NCBI RefSeq assembly: GCF_000733475.1
Contig: NZ_JPFK01000007.1
Span: forward strand, 1-64,000
Direction: 5' to 3'
From: Mangrovimonas yunxiaonensis
GTDB taxonomy: Bacteria; Bacteroidota; Bacteroidia; Flavobacteriales; Flavobacteriaceae
DNA: 64,000 nucleotides
Shown here: piece by piece, positions 53,600-62,091 of the stretch
How the letters are laid out: each line of letters opens with the position of its first letter
Position numbering within the stretch: position 1 is the stretch's first letter
Program-made: the position numbers and the translations under genes
The notes under the pieces: model-generated
The model's input: the letters and a program-made list of their open reading frames with translations, nothing else
What the model was told of the DNA's origin: nothing
Databases searched by the model: none

Positions 53600-54418
53600 T
53601 TATACCACTAATGGGGTTTGCCTAAAGGCGTTTTCTTCATCGCTTTCTATACCTAGGGCACGATACACATAAGCAAAGGTAGAAAGGATTTCTGGCTTGC
53701 CATCGATAATGGCCACATCATGCTCGAAGTGGGCGCTTGGTTTGCCATCTTGGGTTACTATGGTCCAGCCGTCTTTAAGTTGTTTTATTTTGTGGGTGCC
53801 TAAGTTAATCATGGGTTCTATGGCTACAACTTGGCCTTCTAAAAACTTTTTACCACGACCGCGTTTGCCATAGTTGGGCATTTCGGGGTCTTCGTGCATT
53901 TTTCTTCCTAGCCCATGGCCTACAAGTTCTCTTACAACGCCGTAGCCTTGCGCTTCGCAATATTTTTGAATGGCAAAACCAACATCGCCAACACGGTTGC
54001 CTAATTTAAATTCCTTAATTCCTACGTAAAGCGATTCTTTGGTTATTTGAAGCAGTTTTTTGGTTTCTGGAGCTACTTCGCCAATTTCGAAAGTATAGGC
54101 ATGATCGCCGTAAAAATCGTTCATCAAGGCGCCACAGTCTATCGAAACAATATCGCCTTCTTCCAGCGGTCTGTTGGTTGGCAACCCATGAACAACAGCA
54201 TCGTTAACGCTGCACAATAGGGTGGAAGGGCAGTCGTAAAGTCCTAAAAACCCAGGAACAGCCCCTTGTGCACGGATAAAATCTTCGGCCAGTTTATCTA
54301 ATTGGTTGGTGGTTACGCCAGGTTTAACCTCTTTGGCCAACATGCCCAATGTTTTAGAAACAACTAAGGCACTTTGGCGCATCAATTCAATCTCTTCTCG
54401 TGTTTTTACTATAATCAT
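53600..54418 (-). CDS. map: Type I methionine aminopeptidase
   Basis: Removes the initiator Met from nascent proteins. The five metal ligands are present: Asp in VSIDCGALMNDFYGDHAY (two Asp), His in ELVGHGLG, Glu in VAIEPMI and Glu in SAHFEHDVAI (FEHD). 272 aa; an insertion-free type Ia enzyme without zinc-finger extension. A -7 box lies 18 bp upstream. The methyltransferase gene follows after 7 bp, so they are probably co-transcribed. Confidence 0.97.
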   Translation of the reverse strand: MIIVKTREEIELMRQSALVVSKTLGMLAKEVKPGVTTNQLDKLAEDFIRAQGAVPGFLGLYDCPSTLLCSVNDAVVHGLPTNRPLEEGDIVSIDCGALMNDFYGDHAYTFEIGEVAPETKKLLQITKESLYVGIKEFKLGNRVGDVGFAIQKYCEAQGYGVVRELVGHGLGRKMHEDPEMPNYGKRGRGKKFLEGQVVAIEPMINLGTHKIKQLKDGWTIVTQDGKPSAHFEHDVAIIDGKPEILSTFAYVYRALGIESDEENAFRQTPLVV

Positions 54419-54435
54419 GCTAAAAAAAATATGGG

Positions 54436-54443
54436 CAAAGATA
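54436..54443 (-). promoter_or_regulatory. -7 box TATCTTTG for map
   Basis: Minus-strand match to TAnnTTTG, 18 bp upstream of the map ATG. Confidence 0.5.
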
Positions 54444-54619
54444 CTTAAAAATATACGAGTAAAATCTGATATTAGAGGTTTAATTCCGAAGCATAAATAG
54501 GTGGAATAAAAAGGATAAGCGATAAAGTATTGTTTTGCGTTATTATTAAGGAAATATGATTTTTGACAGCTTTTATCATGCGTATTATTCGGAACTTTGC
54601 CGTACTAAAACAAAGAATT

Positions 54620-55891
54620 ATGTATAAACCAGTTAGTGCTGAAAAAGCTGTAGAGATTATTAAATCGAACGACAAAGTGTATATTCAAGCTGCTGCTGCT
54701 GCGCCTCAAGTTTTAATTAAGGCGTTAACCAATAGGCATGAAGAATTAAGAAACGTTGAAATTTGCCAACTCCATACCGAGGGCGAGGCACCTTACGCCA
54801 ACCCAGAGTTGCGTGATAGTTTTCATGTAAATTCCTTTTTTATAGGGAAAAATGTGCGACACACCCTAAAGGCGGGAAATGGATCGTATACGCCGGTATT
54901 TTTAAGCGAGCTGCCCTTGCTGTTTAAACGCAACATTGTTGATTTGCAAGTGGCGTTAATTCATGTATCTGTGCCAGACAGACATGGGTACTGCTCTCTA
55001 GGAGTCTCGGTAGAGGCGACGCTGGCGGCCATAGAAAATGCCGATTATGTTATTGCTCAAGTAAACAAACAAATGCCGCGAACTCATGGTGCGGGCATTA
55101 TCCATATTTCTGAAATCGATGCATTTGTAGAGTGTGATGAGCCACTACCAGAGCATGCCATTTCGACCCCAACCGAGGTAGAACAAACCATAGGCGATTA
55201 TGTGGCAAGCCTTATTGAAGACCGAAGTACCTTGCAAATGGGTATTGGTAGTATTCCTAATGCTGTTTTGGCAAAACTGGGCAACCACAAAGACCTGGGG
55301 CTGCATACCGAAATGTTTTCGGATGGCGTTATTGACCTCATTTTAAAAGATGTTATTAACGGTAATTATAAAGCCATAAACCGCGGTCGCGCATTAACCA
55401 CTTTTTTAATGGGATCTAAACGGTTGTACGATTATGTAGACGACAACCCTTTTGTGGAAATGAGAGCGTCTAATTATACCAACGATGTTTCTATAATTAA
55501 ACAAAACCCAAGAATGGTTGCAATTAACTCCGCCATAGAAGTTGATGTAACAGGGCAGGTTTGTGCCGATTCTATTGGGTCTAACATGTATTCTGGTGTT
55601 GGTGGACAAATGGATTTTATCCGCGGAGCCTCGCTAAGTGAGGGCGGCAAGGCTATAATCGCCTTACCTTCGATAACCAAAAAGGGGATTAGCCGAATTG
55701 TACCATCGTTAAAGCCTGGTGCAGGGGTTGTTACCACGCGCTCACACGTGCATTATGTTGTAACAGAATACGGGATTGCCAATTTGTACGGAAAAACCAT
55801 TGGGCAGCGTATAAAAGCATTGGTTAATATTGCCCATCCCGACCATAGAGAGCAGATAGACAGGGCCTATTTTGATATGACGAGAGTGTAG
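54620..55891 (+). CDS. Acetyl-CoA hydrolase/CoA-transferase family protein
   Basis: Class I CoA-transferase of the 4-hydroxybutyrate/acetate type, 423 aa from the ATG at 54620 (MYKPVSAEKAVEIIKSNDKV). The catalytic Glu region is LGLHTEMFSDGVIDL. GVGGQMDFIRGA and TEYGIANLYGKTIGQR are typical. The frame extends 57 bp upstream without support. It would exchange CoA between acetyl-CoA or propionyl-CoA and another acid, or hydrolyse the thioester; the natural substrate is not clear. It ends one base from the end of the convergent HAD gene. Confidence 0.88.
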   Translation: MYKPVSAEKAVEIIKSNDKVYIQAAAAAPQVLIKALTNRHEELRNVEICQLHTEGEAPYANPELRDSFHVNSFFIGKNVRHTLKAGNGSYTPVFLSELPLLFKRNIVDLQVALIHVSVPDRHGYCSLGVSVEATLAAIENADYVIAQVNKQMPRTHGAGIIHISEIDAFVECDEPLPEHAISTPTEVEQTIGDYVASLIEDRSTLQMGIGSIPNAVLAKLGNHKDLGLHTEMFSDGVIDLILKDVINGNYKAINRGRALTTFLMGSKRLYDYVDDNPFVEMRASNYTNDVSIIKQNPRMVAINSAIEVDVTGQVCADSIGSNMYSGVGGQMDFIRGASLSEGGKAIIALPSITKKGISRIVPSLKPGAGVVTTRSHVHYVVTEYGIANLYGKTIGQRIKALVNIAHPDHREQIDRAYFDMTRV

Positions 55892-55892
55892 T

Positions 55893-56306
55893 TTAGGATC
55901 TGAAAAAGTTAAAAAACCCTTTCTTACGGCGACGTTTAGGGATGTTGGGGGTTTCTTTGGTGATGGTTTGATAAATTTCGCCCCAGCCCAAGAAACCTCC
56001 AATATTTCTATCGTCAATAAAAATATCGGCGTGGATTTTCCTGCTTTTGTTTACATCGAACTGTTCGCCGGGAAAGCTTTTGTTTACAGCATAAAAATCA
56101 ATGCCGTTTTCTTGGCAAAAATCTACCGCCTCTTGTAGTCTATCATCGCAGCGGTAGGTCCATAAAATTAACCGGTGCCCATCTTGTTGAAGCCGTTTTA
56201 AGGTTTCGAAAGCAAATAATTTAGGTTTGCCAATTTTAGGGTAGACGTCTTCGACTATAGTACCATCAAAATCTACGGCAACAATAAGCTTATCTAAATA
56301 ATTCAT
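55893..56306 (-). CDS. HAD-superfamily hydrolase, BT0820-like
   Basis: 137 aa. The HAD nucleophile motif is VAVDFDGTIVED, motif II is LILWTYR, and motif III/IV is DIFIDDRNIGG. A basic C-terminus follows (PKRRRKKGFFNFF). The cap is minimal, as in the small Bacteroidota phosphatase family related to BT0820. Probable phosphatase or nucleotidase of unknown substrate. Confidence 0.88.
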   Translation of the reverse strand: MNYLDKLIVAVDFDGTIVEDVYPKIGKPKLFAFETLKRLQQDGHRLILWTYRCDDRLQEAVDFCQENGIDFYAVNKSFPGEQFDVNKSRKIHADIFIDDRNIGGFLGWGEIYQTITKETPNIPKRRRKKGFFNFFRS

Positions 56307-56519
56307 GCATTTAATTTAGTTATAAGATACAAATTTTTTAAAACTAGGTTTGGTTAATGGTTACCCATGTCGTTTGTATGGTATTGGCTACATCTGATAT
56401 AATAGGTGGCTTAGCGTGGTACTAAGGTAAATATTTTGTTCGGATTTTTATGCGGAATCTAAAATAGTTTGGTGCTATGGCATGGTGTTTTGACCATGTG
56501 GAATTAGAAAATTAGCACA
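56307..56519. other. Gene-free stretch upstream of the HAD gene
   Basis: No credible ORF, tRNA or repeat seen. A short palindrome CATGGT/ACCATG lies near 56477-56494. A 19-codon minus-strand reading (ending VTINQT) has coding look but no start, and may be a remnant. Confidence 0.4.
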
Positions 56520-56551
56520 TAAAAAAACCGAAGCTAACTGCTTCGGTTTTT
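56520..56551. terminator. Bidirectional terminator
   Basis: AACCGAAGC, TAACT, GCTTCGGTT stem between A and T runs; follows the small minus-strand ORF at 56577-56744. Confidence 0.85.
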
Positions 56552-56556
56552 AAAGT

Positions 56557-56604
56557 AATTGCTGTACTCGAGCTATTTAATTCCAAAAAATAATTACAGC
56601 AATT
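56557..56604. repeat. Inverted repeat around the end of the small ORF
   Basis: AATTGCTGTA at 56557-56566 and TACAGCAATT at 56595-56604, a perfect 10-bp pair with a 28-bp loop, next to the terminator. Confidence 0.5.
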
Positions 56605-56744
56605 CTTTTCAATAGCATTGTCTGTTGTGGTATGGTCGCTAATTGGGTAACCATAATCCCGTCATTCATACGTTCTTGTAAAAAGAGAAAAGGCCCTCCA
56701 CCATTTTGTATGAAGGTTTCAAGATTGTTTATAAATAGGAGCAT
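56577..56744 (-). CDS. Possible small protein of 55 residues
   Basis: An ATG at 56744 opens MLLFINNLETFIQNGGGPF, and the frame runs to a TAA at 56577-56579, ending AVIIFWN. It contains NDGIMVTQLATIPQQTMLLK. Codon choice looks coding, and a strong terminator follows 26 bp later in the same direction. It lies 60 bp after the stop of the lipoprotein gene at 56805. I recognise no family. It may be a short gene or the surviving 3' end of a longer one. Confidence 0.4.
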   Translation of the reverse strand: MLLFINNLETFIQNGGGPFLFLQERMNDGIMVTQLATIPQQTMLLKRIAVIIFWN

Positions 56745-56804
56745 TCTGGATGGGTGTTTTTAGAGGGGCGTAGTATTATAATTTCTATAGGGACAAAAAA
56801 GGGT

Positions 56805-57365
56805 TTAGTCTATAGCGGCAGAGAATGTGCCGTTTGTAACGGTTATGGTTTTTGTTCCTGAAAGATTTTCGGCACTAAACTCGAAGGTTCCTTTAAGCTG
56901 GTTATTGGTGTTGCTAGTAATGGTTAGCGTACCAGAAAGATTCCCAGAACCATAGTCCTCACCTGTTTGGGTGTCGGTATATACAGCCCAAAAGCCATCT
57001 TGGTCTATTAAGTGGCCCACATTTGCTATAGGGTAGGTGCCGGGGCTTGGGTTGGCCAAAGTATTGTCGCTAAATGCTTTATAAAAGACCAAACTAAAGG
57101 TTTGCGTATCGAATGATGCCCCATCGTGGTTAGAAATCATGTAGGTGTTATTAGCATTTTCTACGGTTACGATAGAAGAACTCCCCGTTTTGCTGCCAGT
57201 TACATCACCGGCTATATCAAAAGCCATTTGATTGTTTTGTGTTGTGTTTGGTGGGGTGTTGTTTGGATTGTTGTTGTCGTCATCGTTAGAACATGATAGT
57301 GTAAAAAGGGTTAAAGCTAAAACGCAAGTGCTGGTCATAGCCTTTTTTAAAAAAGATTTTCTCAT
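56805..57365 (-). CDS. Small lipoprotein of unknown function, probably surface exposed
   Basis: 186 aa. The lipoprotein signal ends LFTLSC, and the mature start CSNDDDNNNPN is Ser/Asp/Asn-rich, like the flavobacterial surface-lipoprotein signal, followed by a Pro/Thr/Asn linker. The rest is a beta-rich domain (MAFDIAGDVTGSKTGSS, with GTYPIANV and a C-terminal SGTLTITS repeat-like run), resembling the DUF6252-type lipoproteins of this phylum. No enzyme motif. Confidence 0.78.
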   Translation of the reverse strand: MRKSFLKKAMTSTCVLALTLFTLSCSNDDDNNNPNNTPPNTTQNNQMAFDIAGDVTGSKTGSSSIVTVENANNTYMISNHDGASFDTQTFSLVFYKAFSDNTLANPSPGTYPIANVGHLIDQDGFWAVYTDTQTGEDYGSGNLSGTLTITSNTNNQLKGTFEFSAENLSGTKTITVTNGTFSAAID

Positions 57366-57452
57366 AGGAGGTTAAAGTGTAAAATTAATAATGCATTCAA
57401 AGGTTAATGCCATAGCCGTTTGCTGGTTAACATTTTTGAAGGTGTTTTTTTA

Positions 57453-57487
57453 CAAAAAACCACTAAATATCTAACATTTAGTGGTTT
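57453..57487 (-). terminator. gpmI terminator
   Basis: AAACCACTAAAT / ATTTAGTGGTTT stem with a minus-strand T-run. Confidence 0.85.
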
Positions 57488-57568
57488 GGGCTTTTACAGG
57501 ATTGTTGTATGTGCTTGGTTTTTAGTTAAATAAGCCAAGAAGCTGGGGTGTAACGCGTATTATAGGTT

Positions 57569-59086
57569 TTATACCAAACTGTGCTGTGTCATGGCTTTAG
57601 GTTGCTCAATACCCATAAGGTGTAAAATGGTGGGGGAGATATCGCCCAAAACGCCATCTTTAATGGGGAGTTTTTCCTTGTCGATTAAAATTAAAGGTAC
57701 GGGGTTGGTTGTGTGGGAGGTATTGGGTGAGCCGTCGGGGTTAATCATGGTTTCACAATTTCCGTGGTCGGCTATTAAAATGGTGGTGTAGTTGTTTTTT
57801 AAGGCCGAAGTAACAACGTCCTTAACGCATTGGTCAACAACTTCACAGGCTTTAATGGCTGCTTCCATAACACCCGTGTGGCCCACCATATCGCCATTGG
57901 CAAAATTAAGGCACACAAAGTCTGTTTTGCCTTGTTCTAGTTCTGGTAGTAGTGCATCGCGAAGCTCATAGGCGCTCATTTCGGGTTTTAAATCGTAGGT
58001 GGTAACCTTTGGCGAGTTTCTTAAAATTCGGGTTTCACCTTCAAAAGGCGTTTCCCGCCCTCCAGAAAAGAAAAAAGTAACATGGGGGTACTTTTCGGTT
58101 TCGGCAATCCGTATTTGAGTTTTATGGTGTTTTTCGAGCGTTTCACCAAGGGTGTCTTTTAGGTTTTCTTTGTCGAAAACAACATGAATGTTTTCGAAAG
58201 AATCGTCGTAATTGGTCATGGTTACATAGTGCAAATCCAGTTTGTGCATATTCTGTTCATGAAAACCCTTTTGGGAAAGGGCTTGGGTTAGTTGCCGCCC
58301 TCTATCGGTTCTAAAATTAAAGAAAATAACCACGTCACCATCTTGTATTTTAGCTATAGGACGCTCGTCTTTATCGGTTAGCACAATGGGTTTTATAAAC
58401 TCGTCGGTAACATCGTCTTCATAGCTTTGATCTATGGATTTTAAGGCGTCTTTAGATGCCGTTCCTTTGCCATTTACCATGGCATCGTAAGCGAGTTTAA
58501 CGCGTTCCCAGCGGTGGTCTCTGTCCATGGCGTAGTAACGCCCTGTTACGGTAGCCAATTGGGTATTGGTATTTTCTATATGTTGTTCCAGTTCGGTAAT
58601 AAAGCCATATCCGGATTTGGGATCCACATCGCGGCCGTCGGTAAAGGCATGAATGTAGGAGTTGGCAATGCCATAAGCCTTGGCAGCATCAATTAAGCCA
58701 AATAAGTGATTGATGTGCGAATGCACGCCGCCATCGCTAACTAACCCTAAAAAGTGAACAGGTTTATTGTTTGTTTTTGCGTATTCAAAAGCATTCTTAA
58801 TGGCAGTTTCATCACCTAGGGTATTGTTTTTTACGGCCAAGTTTATTTTAACCAGATCCTGATACACAATGCGTCCAGCACCTAAGTTTGTGTGGCCCAC
58901 CTCGCTGTTGCCCATTTGGCCTTCGGGAAGCCCAACATGTAAGCCGTCGGTGCGCAAATTAGCATTGGGGTAGGTTTGGTATAGCGCATCTATAAAAGGG
59001 GTCTTGGCATGCTCTATGGCAGATACTTTGGGGTCTGGAGATTTTCCCCAGCCATCCAAAATCATTAAAATAACTTTTTTGTTCAT
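57569..59086 (-). CDS. gpmI: 2,3-bisphosphoglycerate-independent phosphoglycerate mutase
   Basis: Interconverts 3- and 2-phosphoglycerate in glycolysis with Mn2+. Alkaline-phosphatase fold: N-terminal MILDGWG metal ligand, nucleophile Ser in MGNSEVGHTNLGAGR, VSDGGVHSHI, TDGRDVDP, and the C-terminal IADHGNCE and TSHTTNPVPLI. 505 aa, full length. A -7 box lies 20 bp upstream of the ATG. Confidence 0.97.
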   Translation of the reverse strand: MNKKVILMILDGWGKSPDPKVSAIEHAKTPFIDALYQTYPNANLRTDGLHVGLPEGQMGNSEVGHTNLGAGRIVYQDLVKINLAVKNNTLGDETAIKNAFEYAKTNNKPVHFLGLVSDGGVHSHINHLFGLIDAAKAYGIANSYIHAFTDGRDVDPKSGYGFITELEQHIENTNTQLATVTGRYYAMDRDHRWERVKLAYDAMVNGKGTASKDALKSIDQSYEDDVTDEFIKPIVLTDKDERPIAKIQDGDVVIFFNFRTDRGRQLTQALSQKGFHEQNMHKLDLHYVTMTNYDDSFENIHVVFDKENLKDTLGETLEKHHKTQIRIAETEKYPHVTFFFSGGRETPFEGETRILRNSPKVTTYDLKPEMSAYELRDALLPELEQGKTDFVCLNFANGDMVGHTGVMEAAIKACEVVDQCVKDVVTSALKNNYTTILIADHGNCETMINPDGSPNTSHTTNPVPLILIDKEKLPIKDGVLGDISPTILHLMGIEQPKAMTQHSLV

Positions 59087-59105
59087 GGTGTGTCCTTTAC
59101 ACCAC

Positions 59106-59113
59106 CAAAGATA
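59106..59113 (-). promoter_or_regulatory. -7 box TATCTTTG for gpmI
   Basis: Minus-strand match to TAnnTTTG, 20 bp upstream of the gpmI ATG. Confidence 0.5.
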
Positions 59114-59352
59114 AAGGTTATAAATTTTTATTAAAAAAACCAGAATACAAAATATGCGGGTTTATCGCTTTTTTATGTCTTTATGCTGAAAAGGTTAATA
59201 GAAAAAAAGGTTTTAATACGCTCTTAACAGATTTGTTTGCTTATAGTTAAAAAAATGTTATAAGATTTTTTGAGGTGTAACAGACTAAAAAAAATATCGT
59301 CTCTTTAGTATAATCAAAATTAAAGCAATCAATTAATTTAAATTCTTTCATC

Positions 59353-59742
59353 ATGAAAAAAACAGCAGTAATTTTAGCTATCGCATTAGGGGTATCCTTT
59401 GGATATGCACATGCCAACAACACCTTAAATTTTTCTAACAGCATCGAGGTTGTCTCATCACCAACCGTAAGTCCGTTTTGTGCGTCTATTGTAAAAGGCG
59501 ACATGGATACTGTGAAAAAGCTTATTGAGTTGGGGGTAAATGTTAACGAAAAATCCAATGGAATGACACCAGCCATGTATGCCGCTAGATTTAATAGAGT
59601 AGAAATTTTAGAGCTTTTAATTAACGAAGGCGCCAATTTAAAACTAAAGAGCAAGAAAGGTTACACGGCTTTAAAGTACGCAGAGCTTTCTAATGCAGAA
59701 GCCGCCAAAAGCTTAATTAAAGAGACATTAAAGAAGAAGTAA
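59353..59742 (+). CDS. Secreted ankyrin-repeat protein
   Basis: 129 aa with a signal peptide (MKKTAVILAIALGVSFGYAHA). About two and a half ankyrin repeats follow: FCASIVKGDMDTVKKLIELG, NGMTPAMYAARFNRVEILEL and KGYTALKYAELSNAEAAKSL. Ankyrin repeats bind proteins; the partner is unknown, and the location is periplasmic or outside. Single-gene transcript with its own terminator. Confidence 0.85.
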   Translation: MKKTAVILAIALGVSFGYAHANNTLNFSNSIEVVSSPTVSPFCASIVKGDMDTVKKLIELGVNVNEKSNGMTPAMYAARFNRVEILELLINEGANLKLKSKKGYTALKYAELSNAEAAKSLIKETLKKK

Positions 59743-59776
59743 ACAGTAGTTTATTTTCAGTTGGTTAGTTAGTTGT

Positions 59777-59803
59777 AAAGCCCCAAAAGGGGCTTTGCTT
59801 TTT
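59777..59803 (+). terminator. Terminator of the ankyrin gene
   Basis: AAAGCCCC, AAAA, GGGGCTTT stem followed by a T-run. Confidence 0.9.
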
Positions 59804-60564
59804 TAACGGTATTTTTCGATAGCCGCTTTTATGTGTTCTATTCTGTTTTCTGGATCGGGGTGAGTACTCTGGAATTCTGGCACCCGGTTTGGTCCGGCAG
59901 CTGATTTTAAAATTTCCATAACGCCAATCATTGCTTCGGGGTTATAGCCTGCTTTAATCATAAACTTCACGCCCAGATCATCGCTTTCCAGCTCGTCGTC
60001 ACGACCATTTGCCAATAAGGTGTTTTGCCCTATAGATTGTACAAAATCGCCCATATCGGCACCTACCGAAGCTCCCATGGTTATGGTTTTCCAAAAATTA
60101 GCCTCGCTAATCCTCTCGTTGGAGTGTTTTCCTAAGACATGCCCAATTTCATGCCCCAGCACCCCAGCAAGCTGATCTTCATTTTCTAATTTAGAAAACA
60201 AAGCATAAGTAATAAAAACCTGACCACCTGGTAACGCAAAGGCGTTTATGGTATTTGGATCTGCCAACAAATGAAACTCATAGTCGTAAGGCGTTTTATT
60301 GGCGATGCTCCCATTAACAAGTTTTGCGCCAACTTGGTCTACAAAGGCTTGGTATTCGTTGTTGGGGTACAAGCCGCCATGTTGCTGAGCCATTTGTGGA
60401 GCGCTTTCTAGGCCAATGGCAATCTCCTGTTCGGGAGAAAGTGTGATGGTTTGCGTTCTGCCGGTATAAGGGTTTACTTCTTGTTGACTGCATTTTCTTA
60501 AGTAAGCAAATGCCACAATGGCAAGCCCTATAATTAGCCGTATTTTAAAATTTTTGCTTCTCAT
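59803..60564 (-). CDS. M48-family zinc metallopeptidase
   Basis: 253 aa. The zinc motif is GHEIGHVLGKHSNER (HExxH) and the third ligand is in DELESDDLGVKFM. A hydrophobic N-terminus (IIGLAIVAFAYL) ends before a Cys (RKCSQQEVNPYTG) that could be lipidated. SPEQEIAIGL and QVGAKLV are typical of the BepA/LoiP-type peptidases that survey outer-membrane proteins in the periplasm. Confidence 0.92.
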   Translation of the reverse strand: MRSKNFKIRLIIGLAIVAFAYLRKCSQQEVNPYTGRTQTITLSPEQEIAIGLESAPQMAQQHGGLYPNNEYQAFVDQVGAKLVNGSIANKTPYDYEFHLLADPNTINAFALPGGQVFITYALFSKLENEDQLAGVLGHEIGHVLGKHSNERISEANFWKTITMGASVGADMGDFVQSIGQNTLLANGRDDELESDDLGVKFMIKAGYNPEAMIGVMEILKSAAGPNRVPEFQSTHPDPENRIEHIKAAIEKYR

Positions 60565-60603
60565 GTTAAGGGGGATTAGAGTGTTAAAGTTACTAAAGTA
60601 ATT

Positions 60604-61065
60604 TTAAAAAGTCATTAAAGGTATGTTCCGGAACATCATAAGATGTGTTCCTATAAGCGGCACATGAAACGGTTTGCCAAACGCTAGAAAATCATTCCTG
60701 TTATAAAAGGAAATGGCGGCTTCTCTGGCATGGCACCAAACAATAGGGCAGTTTAAATGGACCAATTTTTCAATGCCGGCATCAATAAGTAGTTTGCCTA
60801 GCCCTTGTCCTTGAAAGGGTTTTAAAAGGGCCATGCCCCGCAACTGGTATTGGTGTTTTTCGGGTAGGTGTTCGTTAGAGGCAAGCATAAAACTAACAAC
60901 GCCAATAAGCTGATTGTGATGAAAAAGCCCCAAGTGGAAGGTGGTGTTTAAATCATCACCTTCAAAAACACAGGTAGCCTTAGGCTGGCCTTGTCGTAAA
61001 ATAGCATGCCTAATGGTGTGGGTGTCTCTTGCTGGGATTGTTTTAATGTGGTAATCTGGATTCAA
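60604..61065 (-). CDS. GNAT-family N-acetyltransferase
   Basis: 153 aa with one GNAT domain: the acetyl-CoA motif A reads RGMALLKPFQGQGLGKLLID, followed by WCHAREAAISFYNRNDF. Short family with no subgroup assigned; substrate unknown. It lies 39 bp upstream of the M48 gene on the same strand, so they may be co-transcribed. Confidence 0.88.
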   Translation of the reverse strand: MNPDYHIKTIPARDTHTIRHAILRQGQPKATCVFEGDDLNTTFHLGLFHHNQLIGVVSFMLASNEHLPEKHQYQLRGMALLKPFQGQGLGKLLIDAGIEKLVHLNCPIVWCHAREAAISFYNRNDFLAFGKPFHVPLIGTHLMMFRNIPLMTF

Positions 61066-61120
61066 TTTTTTAAGTGAAATTTAATAAAAAAAACGTTGCT
61101 TTAATTTGAAAGAAAAGCTT

Positions 61121-61149
61121 TTGCTGAAAAAAATCTTTAATTATATTTG
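61121..61149 (+). promoter_or_regulatory. tRNA-Gly promoter
   Basis: TTG (61121-61123), 18-bp spacer, TATATTTG (61142-61149), 11 bp before the tRNA 5' end. Confidence 0.7.
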
Positions 61150-61160
61150 CACCCACGATT

Positions 61161-61233
61161 GCGGGAGTAGCTCAGTTGGTAGAGCGTCAGCCTTCCAAGC
61201 TGAATGTCGCCGGTTCGAACCCGGTCTCCCGCT
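61161..61233 (+). tRNA. tRNA-Gly (anticodon TCC)
   Basis: 73-nt cloverleaf: acceptor GCGGGAG / CTCCCGC, D arm GCTC...GAGC, anticodon stem TCAGC / GCTGA with loop CTTCCAA (anticodon TCC), T arm with TTCGAAC, discriminator T. CCA is not encoded. It reads GGA and probably other GGN codons. Confidence 0.95.
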
Positions 61234-61234
61234 C

Positions 61235-61268
61235 AAAGGACTTTGCCAAAAGGTAAGGTCTTTTTTTA
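61235..61268 (+). terminator. tRNA-Gly terminator
   Basis: GACTTTGCC, AAAA, GGTAAGGTC stem (with G-U pairs) followed by seven T. Confidence 0.75.
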
Positions 61269-61336
61269 TGGGCACTCATTTCAGGTTTTAAAGACGGATT
61301 TAGGGTGAGAAGTTTATGCCGAGTGAAGCCGAGGTA

Positions 61337-61386
61337 AACCCGGTCTCCCGCTCAAAGGACTTTACCAAAAGGTAAGGTCTTTTTTA
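61337..61386 (+). repeat. Direct repeat of the tRNA-Gly 3' end and terminator
   Basis: AACCCGGTCTCCCGCTCAAAGGACTTT and the rest of the terminator repeat 61218-61267 with one mismatch, 119 bp downstream. It carries only the T-arm side and acceptor 3' strand, so it is not a tRNA. It overlaps the 3' end of pepE. It looks like an attachment-site duplication or the relic of a deleted insertion; no integrase gene is nearby. Confidence 0.75.
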
Positions 61387-62091
61387 TTTTAAATCACTTA
61401 AGTCGGCATTGGTGTCAACCTCGTAAGGCGGGGTGCCGCATTCAAAAATTCTAGCCTGCAAATGGCCTCTTAACGTAATGGTTTCGCTAGTGATTTCTAA
61501 CCAACTCCCTTCGCGTAAGCCCACAACAGGTTGGGTGTTAAATTGATGGAATTCCTTTATTCGTGTTTCTCGTGTTTCGCCCATGTGCTTGCTGTTTGGT
61601 AAGGGGTCTAGGTAGTGGGGGTTAATGTTGAAGGGCACCAAACCAAGGGTTTTAAAACTAGGTGGATAAACAATAGGCATGTCGTTAGTGGTGTTCATGG
61701 TAAGGCCGCCAATATTGCTGCCGGCACTGGTGCCAAAATATTTTGCCCCCCTAAGAATGCTGGCTTTTAAGGGCTCGAAAACATGGTTTTTATAGAGCTG
61801 CTGTACCAATAAAAACGTGTTTCCGCCACCTGTAAAAATAGCTTTTGCATTGGTGATAGCCTCAATAGGGTCGTCGTATTGGTGTAGCCCAGTAACCGTT
61901 TTATTAATGTTTTTAAACCCTGCTTGTGCAATTTCTGTGTAGGCTTGGTGTGTGATGCCGCCGGGCCTGGCATAAGGGATAAAAAGAATGTCTTCTATGC
62001 CGTTAAAAAAAACGTCGAGCTCGGGTAAGATGTATTCTAGGTAGCCACTGCCATGAATGGTTGACGTGCTTGCAAGGATAAGATGTTTCAT
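61384..62091 (-). CDS. pepE: Dipeptidase E (S51 family)
   Basis: Cleaves Asp-X dipeptides. Class I glutamine amidotransferase-like fold: nucleophile Ser in YFGTSAGSNIGG, oxyanion-side FTGGGNTFLL, and NPHYLDP with the active His. The ATG at 62091 (MKHLILASTSTIHG) is chosen; 12 more codons are open upstream. 235 aa, normal. Its last codons fall at the edge of the duplicated tRNA segment, so the C-terminus (DTNADLSDLK) may have been altered by that event. Confidence 0.92.
   Translation of the reverse strand: MKHLILASTSTIHGSGYLEYILPELDVFFNGIEDILFIPYARPGGITHQAYTEIAQAGFKNINKTVTGLHQYDDPIEAITNAKAIFTGGGNTFLLVQQLYKNHVFEPLKASILRGAKYFGTSAGSNIGGLTMNTTNDMPIVYPPSFKTLGLVPFNINPHYLDPLPNSKHMGETRETRIKEFHQFNTQPVVGLREGSWLEITSETITLRGHLQARIFECGTPPYEVDTNADLSDLK

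Noticed and set aside
61337-61386. Second tRNA-Gly gene
   Set aside because: Only the 3' side of the tRNA is present; the 5' acceptor strand, D arm and anticodon arm are missing.
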